Positions 1 to 5,696 of a DNA stretch of 7,317 nucleotides are shown piece by piece. Below the pieces are notes generated by a model, which saw only the letters and a program-made list of their open reading frames with translations, had not been told where the DNA came from and did no database searches. The DNA is taken from the NCBI GenBank assembly GCA_013817025.1, contig JACDDK010000047.1, positions 1 to 7,317 on the forward strand, in the 5' to 3' direction. Numbering within the stretch: position 1 is the first letter of the stretch; every line of letters starts with the position of its first letter. The position numbers and the translations under genes were made by a program. Origin of the DNA: Rubrobacter sp. (GTDB lineage Bacteria; Actinomycetota; Rubrobacteria; Rubrobacterales; Rubrobacteraceae).

Positions 1-686
<686 letters not shown>

Positions 687-767
687 CAACCGCCGTCGCG
701 ATGGTCGTGGTCGCCCTGATCGTCTCGCTCAACGTCTTCCTACTGTACCAGACGTTCTTCGCCTGAT

Positions 768-784
768 CCGAACTCGCCCGAACT
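768..784 (+). repeat. Tandem direct repeat CCGAACT, 10-bp period, upstream of the ZIP gene
   Basis: CCGAACT occurs at 768-774 and again at 778-784, exactly one helical turn apart, directly after the mntH stop and just upstream of the AT-rich -10-like stretch. The geometry suits a regulator binding two half-sites on one face of DNA, but a chance repeat in 54 bp of spacer cannot be excluded. A CCCGAA at 777-782 also pairs with TTCGGG at 813-818, which could fold the leader over the start region. Confidence 0.35.
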
Positions 785-786
785 GG

Positions 787-805
787 CTTATGGTATTAAT
801 AAGAT
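787..805 (+). promoter_or_regulatory. Candidate -10 region / operator of the ZIP transporter gene
   Basis: This short AT-rich island lies in GC-rich DNA. It contains CTTAT (787-791) and its inverse complement ATAAG (799-803) separated by 7 nt, the perfect palindrome TATTAATA (794-801), and two overlapping -10-like hexamers, TATTAA (794-799) and TAAGAT (800-805). TAAGAT is the same hexamer found in front of msrB. No good -35 is visible. The overlap of an inverted repeat with a -10 box would suit repression by a metal regulator, but no known operator consensus was matched. Confidence 0.4.
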
Positions 806-871
806 CATGAACTTCGGGGGTTGCCCACCGGACAGGGGAAACGGACGGCTTTGATCGGGTTTTTCGCGGGG

Positions 872-1660
872 ATGCCGCCGATCTTGCAGGCCCTGATCGC
901 GACAACTTTTACTTGGGGGATGACGGCGGCGGGTGCGGCGCTGGTGTTCGGGACGAAGAAAGTCAGCCGGAAGTTGCCCGAATCGATGTTGGGGTTTGCT
1001 GGCGGCGTGATGATCGCCGCGAGTTTCTGGTCTCTTCTCGCGCCCGCCATAGACCTCTCCGCAGGGGGAGCGTTGCCCAAGTGGATCCCACCGCTCGTCG
1101 GGTTTTTGCTCGGTGGCGTGTTCTTACGCGGCCTCGACCTCGTGCTGCCGCATCTGTACCCTGGGGACCCGGTCTCTAAAGCCGAGGGCGTGAAGATTAG
1201 CTGGCAGCGCAGCGTACTGCTCGTGTCGGCCATAACCCTGCACAACATCCCCGAAGGACTCGCCATCGGCGTGGCGTTTGGGGCGGTGGCCGCCGGGATA
1301 GACGGGGCTACTCTTGGGGCGGCGGTGGCGCTCGCTATTGGTATTGGGTTGCAGAATTTTCCCGAGGGCACGGCGGTCGCCATGCCGTTGCGACGCGAGG
1401 GGATGAGCCGGGGCAAGAGCTTTTTCTACGGGCAACTGTCGGCGGCCGTCGAGCCGGTCGCGGCTGTGTTGGGGGCGGTGGCGGTGATCGTGGCGCAGCC
1501 CATCCTGCCCTACGCTCTGGCGTTTGCCGCCGGGGCCATGATCTTCGTCGTAGCCGAGGAACTTCTCCCCGAGGCCCGCCGCGGCAGCCCCGACATAGCC
1601 GCCATGTCCGTAATAGTCGGCTTCGCCGTTATGATGACCCTCGATGTAGGCCTGAGTTAG
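872..1660 (+). CDS. ZIP-family divalent metal transporter (GufA/ZupT-like)
   Basis: This is a cytoplasmic-membrane transporter of the ZIP family, predicted to import Zn2+ or other divalent metals (Fe, Mn). It has 262 residues and about eight hydrophobic helices. The TM4 signature HNIPEG lies at 124-129 (His124, Asn125, Glu128) and the TM5 signature QNFPEG at 161-166 (Gln161, Asn162, Glu165). Further acidic residues Glu194 and Glu229 sit in later helices. The QN rather than HN in TM5 is usual for GufA-like members. The block GFAGGVMIAASFWSLLAPAI (TM2) is also typical. The start is ambiguous. The frame opens at a TTG at 821, with another TTG at 851, but family members begin close to the ATG at 872 (MPPILQAL...FTW), so I chose that; none has an ideal ribosome site. 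It follows mntH, giving a metal-transport pair. Which metal it carries is not readable from the sequence. Confidence 0.9.
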   Translation: MPPILQALIATTFTWGMTAAGAALVFGTKKVSRKLPESMLGFAGGVMIAASFWSLLAPAIDLSAGGALPKWIPPLVGFLLGGVFLRGLDLVLPHLYPGDPVSKAEGVKISWQRSVLLVSAITLHNIPEGLAIGVAFGAVAAGIDGATLGAAVALAIGIGLQNFPEGTAVAMPLRREGMSRGKSFFYGQLSAAVEPVAAVLGAVAVIVAQPILPYALAFAAGAMIFVVAEELLPEARRGSPDIAAMSVIVGFAVMMTLDVGLS

Positions 1661-1675
1661 CCTCTGAGCGCCACC

Positions 1676-1681
1676 GGAAAG
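1676..1681 (+). promoter_or_regulatory. Ribosome binding site deciding the TTG start at 1688
   Basis: GGAAAG lies 6 nt before the TTG at 1688, one of the few recognisable Shine-Dalgarno-like elements in the window. It supports TTG as the start of the following membrane protein; no in-frame ATG or GTG occurs nearby. Confidence 0.45.
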
Positions 1682-1687
1682 AAAGGT

Positions 1688-2275
1688 TTGTCCTGTGAAC
1701 TGACCACCTGGTGGGGGGCCTGGGCGGCGCTACTGGGCGGCGCGTTGTCGATAGCGCAGGGCGCACTCGTGCTCTCCAACCCCGACTACTACGGCTTCGA
1801 CTCGCTCGCGGACGACCTCGTTCTCGTCGTCGAAGGCGTGGTGCTTGTCCTGCTATCCACAGGATTGGCGGGGTTGCGCGCCCGGCAGTCCGGGAGCTAC
1901 GGGCGGCTCGGGAGGGCAGGGTTCCTCGCGGCTTTCGTGGGGACTGTTTTGGCGGGGGCTGGTCACCTTTTTAGCGTTCCGTTCTTCGATTTCGTTGGTA
2001 CCGGCGGGCTGGTCTATGTGCTCTTCGCGCTGGTGTCCGCTGGAATTTTCCTGTTCGGCGGGATGGTCTACGTGGTTGGGGTCGTCTCTATGAGCCTGGG
2101 GTATTTGCTGCTCGGGGTCGCCACGGCTCGGGCGCGGGTGTTGCCGGTTTGGTGTGGGGCGGCTTTGGTCTTTGGGATAGTTGGGCTTTGGTTGGGGAAT
2201 GGGGTTGGATGGGTCCTGTTCGGGCTTGCGTGGTTGGTCGTGGGGTATGCGATGCTTCGGACGAAGAGCGGGTGA
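1688..2275 (+). CDS. Hypothetical polytopic membrane protein
   Basis: I do not recognise a family. The 195-residue product is almost entirely hydrophobic, with roughly six to seven transmembrane helices (about 8-29, 42-62, 75-94, 105-130, 131-146, 153-168 and 170-190) joined by very short loops. One conspicuous basic, Gly-rich loop lies at about 63-75 (RARQSGSYGRLGR). The first loop carries the acidic/aromatic patch NPDYYGFDSLADD. No catalytic or metal motif is evident. It starts at TTG with a GGAAAG 6 nt upstream, 27 nt after the ZIP stop and on the same strand, so co-transcription with the ZIP gene is likely. The last third is unusually G/T-rich on the coding strand, with many GGG runs, unlike the C-rich nagA gene further on. 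Hydrophobicity and good reading-frame length support a real gene; its function is unknown. Confidence 0.7.
   Translation: MSCELTTWWGAWAALLGGALSIAQGALVLSNPDYYGFDSLADDLVLVVEGVVLVLLSTGLAGLRARQSGSYGRLGRAGFLAAFVGTVLAGAGHLFSVPFFDFVGTGGLVYVLFALVSAGIFLFGGMVYVVGVVSMSLGYLLLGVATARARVLPVWCGAALVFGIVGLWLGNGVGWVLFGLAWLVVGYAMLRTKSG
2174..2213 (+). other. G-run cluster with G-quadruplex potential inside the membrane protein gene
   Basis: Five runs of three or four G occur on the coding strand at 2174-2176, 2183-2185, 2194-2197, 2201-2204 and 2211-2213, with spacers of 6, 8, 3 and 6 nt. Any four consecutive runs could in principle fold as a G-quadruplex, although the 8-nt loop exceeds the strict 1-7 nt rule. 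It may simply reflect Gly/Trp/Leu codons in a transmembrane segment. Confidence 0.4.
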
Positions 2276-2312
2276 ACGCCGATGTTGCCGGCATCCCCAT
2301 AACCGGCTGTCG

Positions 2313-2318
2313 TATACT
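2313..2318 (+). promoter_or_regulatory. Candidate -10 box (TATACT) for the MFS-nagA operon
   Basis: TATACT lies 40 nt upstream of the ATG at 2359 in otherwise GC-rich spacer, a near-consensus -10 hexamer that would give a leader of about 34 nt. No matching -35 sits at 16-18 bp; TTGCCG at 2285-2290 is too far away (22 bp). A weak GCCGG/CCGGC inverted repeat (2287-2291 and 2303-2307) just upstream could be a small operator or hairpin. Confidence 0.45.
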
Positions 2319-2358
2319 GCCGCCGTGGGAAAGGCCGCTGATAAAAAGCCTGTAGACA

Positions 2359-3708
2359 ATGGCTGAACGCTCCAGGCCGCTCGCGGTGTGGGCGTGGGTG
2401 CTCTACGATTTCTCCAACACCATCTTCTCCGTTACGGTACTCACGGTCTTTTTCCCGTTGTGGATCGAGGATCAAGTAGGAAGCGGCGGGCTCTTCTCCG
2501 GGGCTGGTGTCGTGAACGCCGCGACGGCTGTCTCGGCGCTTCTGGTAGTCCTCACCGCGCCCGTTCTCGGGGCCGTGGCGGACTTGCGGCAGAAGCGGGT
2601 ACCGTATCTCATCGCGCTGACGGTCGTCGCGGTGGCGCTTACGGCTGCGCTGGACTTGGCGGGCGGGGTCGTGGTGGGGTTGATGATCTTCGTGGCGGCG
2701 GACCTCGCTTATCAGTCGGCGCTGGTCTTCTACAACGCGCTGCTACCCGGCGTCGCGGCGGGGCGGGGGGCCGGTAAGATCAGCGGCTACGGCACCGCCG
2801 TCGGGTACATCGGTACCATCGTGTGCCTCATTATCCTCACGTACTTCGTCGAGAACGGCGCGTCCCTGCGCTCCGTGCTCGGGCCTCTGGGTGGGTGGCT
2901 GGAACCCGGCTCGGAACAGAACTCCAATGCCTTCCTGCCGACCGCCGTGCTCTACCTGGTGTTCAGCCTGCCCGCGTTTTTCCTCGTCCCGGACCCGGCG
3001 GTGCGCGCGCCACGACCGGTCTCCATCGGTGCGGCCTACCGGGACGTAGTTCGGACTTTGAGAAACCTGCGAGGGTACGCGGGCGTGGGTACTTTCATCC
3101 TGGCGACCGTGCTCTACACCGACGCGGCCAACACCGCCATCGCCAACATGGCCCTCTACGGGCGCGTCGTCTTTGATCTCGACAACACCGAAGTTCGCAA
3201 TCTGTTGCTGTTCTCGACGGTCTTCGCGGTCGTTGGGTCCACGGTGGCCGGGTTTCTGACCGATAAGATCGGGCCGAAGAAGACCCTTGTCGGGGTCCTT
3301 ATTCTCTGGCTGATCGCCATCGTGCTCGCCGCCGCCGCCGTGGGTGCGTGGATGCTCTTTCTCGCCGGCCCCGTCGTTGGGATTGCGCTCGGCGGCATGT
3401 GGACTGTCGGGCGCGTCATGCTCATTGCGCTCTCGCCACCGGATAAACTCGGCGAGTTCTTCGGACTTTTCTCCCTGGCCGGGAAAGTCTCGGCGATCTT
3501 CGGCCCCGCGCTCACGGCGTTTTTTCTATTCGTCCTGGACGATAGGATCGGGTACCGGGTATCCATCGGATCCCTCGCCATCATCATGGCCCTCGGCCTG
3601 TTCTTCCTCCTGCGAGTCCCCGACGTCCGCCCTGTAAGCACCGTAGACGCCGCGAGCCTCGACGCACTTGATTCCCCGCCCCCGCAAGCGGAAGATACAC
3701 GCCTATGA
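2359..3708 (+). CDS. MFS transporter, UMF1 / Atg22-like family
   Basis: This is a cytoplasmic-membrane transporter of 449 residues, normal for the family, with about 12 hydrophobic helices. The N-terminus carries the UMF1-type hallmark WVLYDFSNTIFS (Tyr16, Asp17, Asn20), equivalent to the YDWANSAF-like motif of this family. Typical MFS loop motifs follow TM2 (ADLRQKRVPY, Asp75) and its C-half counterpart (LTDKIGPKKT, Asp302). Family knowledge: bacterial UMF1 proteins relate to the yeast vacuolar amino-acid effluxer Atg22, but their substrates are mostly unknown. The ATG at 2359 has no clear Shine-Dalgarno sequence; a TATACT -10 box lies 40 nt upstream. The stop at 3706-3708 is 13 nt from the nagA start, so the two are probably co-transcribed. 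That neighbour suggests an amino-sugar or cell-wall fragment as cargo, which is inference only. Confidence 0.88.
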   Translation: MAERSRPLAVWAWVLYDFSNTIFSVTVLTVFFPLWIEDQVGSGGLFSGAGVVNAATAVSALLVVLTAPVLGAVADLRQKRVPYLIALTVVAVALTAALDLAGGVVVGLMIFVAADLAYQSALVFYNALLPGVAAGRGAGKISGYGTAVGYIGTIVCLIILTYFVENGASLRSVLGPLGGWLEPGSEQNSNAFLPTAVLYLVFSLPAFFLVPDPAVRAPRPVSIGAAYRDVVRTLRNLRGYAGVGTFILATVLYTDAANTAIANMALYGRVVFDLDNTEVRNLLLFSTVFAVVGSTVAGFLTDKIGPKKTLVGVLILWLIAIVLAAAAVGAWMLFLAGPVVGIALGGMWTVGRVMLIALSPPDKLGEFFGLFSLAGKVSAIFGPALTAFFLFVLDDRIGYRVSIGSLAIIMALGLFFLLRVPDVRPVSTVDAASLDALDSPPPQAEDTRL

Positions 3709-3721
3709 TGGATACGAAGAC

Positions 3722-4900
3722 ATGACCGGGTACAGCGCGGCGCCGCAGGTTGTCGCGCTCCGGGGACGGGTCGTCACGGACTACGAGGTCTGGACCGAGG
3801 GGACGGTCCTCTTCGAGGGCGGGTCCATCCGAGATATAAGCCCCGACGATTCGCTCCTCGAAAACGCCGATGAGGTCGTCGAATATCCAGACTCCCTCAT
3901 CATCCCCGGCCTCGTGGACCTACAGGTCAACGGCGGCTTCGGGGTGGACGTCGCCACCGAGCCGGACCGGCTGCCCGAGTTGAGCCGGGCGTTGCTCGCC
4001 ACTGGCGCGACCTCCTATCTGCCGACCGTGATCTCGTCTCCCTGGAGTCTCTACGAGGACGCCCTGCCCGACATCGCCACCGCTGCGGCCCATGCGTCGA
4101 CGGATGGTGCGGAGGTCCTAGGAGTCCACCTAGAAGGGCCTTTTCTGGACCTGGATAAGAAGGGTGCTCACGCCGCGTCCCACATCCTGCCGCCGGACCC
4201 GGCGCTTCTGAGCAAGCTACTGGATCTCGGTCCGGTTCGGATGCTCACCCTCGCCCCCGAACTCGACGGCGCTGCCGAGTTGGTGCGTATAGCGCGCGAC
4301 CGGGGCGTCGTTGTCTCCGCCGGTCACTCCGGGGCGACCTTCGAGCAGGCGTATCCGGTCCTGGACGCCGGTGTCGCCAGCCTCACGCATCTGTTCAACG
4401 CCATGAGCCCGCTCCACCACCGCGAGCCCGGTTTGGCGGGGGCGGCCTTCGCGCATCCCAACGTGGTGTGCGGCCTCATCTGCGACGGCCTCCACGTCCA
4501 CCCCGAGACCATCCACCTCGCCTTCAAGATGCTTGGGCCGGATCGCATCTACCTGGTCACCGACGCCACCGCCGGCAGCGGGATGCACCGCGGCCAATTC
4601 TCGCTGGCCACCCGCACCATCTACGTCGAGGCCGGGGTAACGCGCCTCGGAAACGGCGCGATAGCCGGCAGCATCCTCACGATGGCCGAAGCCCTCCAGA
4701 ACATCCTCGCCTTCACCGGCTGCACCATCCCCGAGGCCGTCCGCATGGCCTCGACCACCGCCGCCCGCCTCGTCGGCGAGGGCCGCCGCAAGGGCCGCCT
4801 CGTCCCCGGCTACGACGCCGACATAACCATCCTGGCCCCTGACCTCTCCGTCCAAGCCGTCTGGCGCGGCGGCGAACGAGCCTACACCAGCGAAACCTAG
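3722..4900 (+). CDS. nagA: N-acetylglucosamine-6-phosphate deacetylase
   Basis: This cytoplasmic amidohydrolase converts GlcNAc-6-phosphate to glucosamine-6-phosphate plus acetate, feeding glycolysis or cell-wall precursor recycling. It has 392 residues, the usual length. Motifs in order: strand-1 motif DLQVNGGFG (66-74), EGPFLD (Glu138), GHSGAT (His202), THLFNAM (His223), CDGLHVHP (254-261), LVTDATAGSG (Asp281, the catalytic acid/base position), NGAIAGS (311-317) and the closing GRLVPGYDADITIL (358-371). Glu138, His202 and His223 are the metal ligands known from E. coli NagA. The strand-1 motif is Q-x-N rather than H-x-H, as in the E. coli enzyme, implying a single-metal site. I chose the ATG at 3722; the frame also has a TTG at 3668 inside the transporter gene, but it would add an unconserved basic 18-residue extension. 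No nagB, kinase or regulator lies nearby. Confidence 0.95.
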   Translation: MTGYSAAPQVVALRGRVVTDYEVWTEGTVLFEGGSIRDISPDDSLLENADEVVEYPDSLIIPGLVDLQVNGGFGVDVATEPDRLPELSRALLATGATSYLPTVISSPWSLYEDALPDIATAAAHASTDGAEVLGVHLEGPFLDLDKKGAHAASHILPPDPALLSKLLDLGPVRMLTLAPELDGAAELVRIARDRGVVVSAGHSGATFEQAYPVLDAGVASLTHLFNAMSPLHHREPGLAGAAFAHPNVVCGLICDGLHVHPETIHLAFKMLGPDRIYLVTDATAGSGMHRGQFSLATRTIYVEAGVTRLGNGAIAGSILTMAEALQNILAFTGCTIPEAVRMASTTAARLVGEGRRKGRLVPGYDADITILAPDLSVQAVWRGGERAYTSET

Positions 4901-4924
4901 AGTGGCATTCAGCTAGTAGAGAGT

Positions 4925-4938
4925 CGCAACGTTTTGCG
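4925..4938 (+). repeat. Small inverted repeat after nagA
   Basis: CGCAA (4925-4929) and TTGCG (4934-4938) flank a 4-nt CGTT loop, 25 nt after the nagA stop. It could form a short hairpin, but only five pairs and no following T-run make it a poor intrinsic terminator. I see no better terminator between nagA and msrB. Confidence 0.3.
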
Positions 4939-4983
4939 GAACGGTGGTCCCCTCTGTTCGAGAGATGCTGTCGGTCTGGCGCA

Positions 4984-4992
4984 TGCTAAGAT
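4984..4992 (+). promoter_or_regulatory. Extended -10 promoter of msrB, probably giving a leaderless mRNA
   Basis: TGCTAAGAT is an extended -10 element (TG-N-TAAGAT). The hexamer at 4987-4992 ends 6 nt before the msrB ATG at 4999, so transcription would begin at or next to the ATG. No -35 match is obvious, as often with extended -10 promoters, and no Shine-Dalgarno sequence precedes the start. Confidence 0.55.
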
Positions 4993-4998
4993 TTGGGC

Positions 4999-5409
4999 AT
5001 GACCGACACACCAAACAAAGTAGAGTTGACCGACGCGGAGTGGAAGGCGAGCCTCACGCCCGAGCAGTACCGCGTGACCCGCCAGAAGGGTACGGAGCGG
5101 GCCTTCACCGGCGAGTACGATGACAACAAGGCCGAGGGCGTGTATCGCTGCGTGGCTTGCGGGACGCCGTTGTACGCCTCGGAGGCCAAGTTCGACTCCG
5201 GCACCGGCTGGCCGAGCTTCACCGAGCCGGTGGACGAGCGCAACGTCGAGACCGAGGTGGAGGGCGTCTTCTTCATGCGCCGTACCGAAGTCCACTGCGC
5301 TGTTTGCGGCGCTCACGGCGGTCACGTCTTCGAGGACGGCCCCGCCCCCACGGGCCTGCGCTACTGCATCAACTCCGCATCCCTGCGCTTCGAGCCCAAA
5401 GAGGGCTAG
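4999..5409 (+). CDS. msrB: Peptide-methionine (R)-S-oxide reductase MsrB
   Basis: This enzyme reduces methionine-R-sulfoxide in oxidised proteins, probably in the cytoplasm since no signal peptide is seen. It is a stand-alone SelR domain of 136 residues, the normal length. The family opening (Leu-Thr-Pro-Glu-Gln-Tyr-Arg-Val, residues 19-26, and [12 protein letters not shown], 29-40) is intact. Two CxxC pairs, Cys51/Cys54 and Cys100/Cys103, form the structural zinc site. GTGWPSF (68-74) and the catalytic [11 protein letters not shown] (Cys123) are present. No further cysteine exists, so the resolving cysteine found in some MsrBs near residue 67 is absent (Ser67); it is a one-catalytic-Cys type. 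A TTG at 4993 is in frame, but the ATG at 4999 fits better, 6 nt after a -10 box with no Shine-Dalgarno sequence. It appears to be transcribed on its own. No msrA is in the window. Confidence 0.96.
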   Translation: MTDTPNKVELTDAEWKASLTPEQYRVTRQKGTERAFTGEYDDNKAEGVYRCVACGTPLYASEAKFDSGTGWPSFTEPVDERNVETEVEGVFFMRRTEVHCAVCGAHGGHVFEDGPAPTGLRYCINSASLRFEPKEG

Positions 5410-5600
5410 CCAAAGAGCCGCGCTCGTCGCGTAAACATTCGAGAACACGTGCTCCAAGTCAACACCGAACCGCGCAAGCCACCGTCTACCGCAAGCGTCC
5501 ACCAAAACAAGCCTATCTCGCACCGGTATTCATGAGATCCAACACATCGCGGCGAAAAAGCTTTCATACGCAAGCGAAGCTACAAAGTAACCCTTGATAC

Positions 5601-5615
5601 CTTTGTCAGACAAAG
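5601..5615 (+). promoter_or_regulatory. Perfect 15-bp palindrome CTTTGTCAGACAAAG, candidate operator
   Basis: CTTTGTC (5601-5607) is the exact inverse complement of GACAAAG (5609-5615) around a single central A. It lies about 67 bp upstream of the -10 box of the sulfatase-like gene. Length and symmetry suit a dimeric helix-turn-helix regulator, and the upstream position would suit an activator. As RNA the 1-nt loop would force several pairs open, so a DNA operator is more likely than a terminator. No specific regulator is implied. Confidence 0.5.
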
Positions 5616-5681
5616 AAAGCCGCACATTGGACCAAAAAAGCTGAAAGTTGTTAGCTCGAAGGCTCTCCGGGCGCGACGTTG

Positions 5682-5687
5682 TATATT
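5682..5687 (+). promoter_or_regulatory. -10 box (TATATT) of the sulfatase-like gene
   Basis: TATATT ends 9 nt before the ATG at 5697, so the transcript would start at or within a few bases of the start codon. There is no Shine-Dalgarno sequence between them, pointing to a leaderless or nearly leaderless mRNA, as at msrB. No good -35 is seen at 16-18 bp. Confidence 0.5.
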
Positions 5688-5696
5688 AGTGCCTCG

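Larger units (their letters stand above)
5410..5696 (+). other. Gene-free spacer between msrB and the sulfatase-like gene
   Basis: These 287 bases are richer in A (and C on this strand) than the flanking genes and hold no convincing gene. The largest open stretch is only the tail of a shadow frame of msrB, ending at 5597. A 21-codon ATG frame at 5532-5597 has no ribosome site. Visible structure is limited to a weak CGCG/CGCG hairpin just after msrB, an imperfect GCTT...AAGC repeat near 5560-5580, the perfect palindrome at 5601-5615, and the -10 box at 5682-5687. No tRNA-like cloverleaf and no clear terminator were found. Confidence 0.6.

Noticed and set aside
807..854. Small ATG frame of 15 codons (MNFGGCPPDRGNGRL) just before and overlapping the extended ZIP frame, possible leader peptide
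   Set aside because: It has no ribosome site, no regulatory codon run, and its end simply overlaps the N-terminal extension of the ZIP frame. Length is at chance level.
805..1416. 203-codon minus-strand frame opposite the ZIP gene
   Set aside because: It is antisense to a clearly conserved transporter and Pro/Ser/Ala/Arg-rich, as expected of a shadow frame in GC-rich DNA.
4217..4855. 212-codon minus-strand frame opposite nagA
   Set aside because: It is a Gly/Ala/Val/Asp/Glu-rich mirror of conserved NagA codons with no recognisable domain.
4952..4964. TTCGAGA stretch resembling a tRNA T-loop
   Set aside because: No flanking acceptor, D or anticodon stems could be paired, so it is not a tRNA.
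5410..5440. Terminator hairpin after msrB
   Set aside because: Only a four-pair CGCG/CGCG stem is seen, with no T-run, too weak to call.
4909..5523. 204-codon minus-strand frame opposite msrB
   Set aside because: Most of it is the complement of conserved MsrB motifs. It has no domain of its own and no promoter or ribosome site.
5532..5597. 21-codon basic peptide frame in the msrB-sulfatase spacer
   Set aside because: No Shine-Dalgarno sequence or adjacent promoter, and its frame is just the continuation of an msrB shadow frame.
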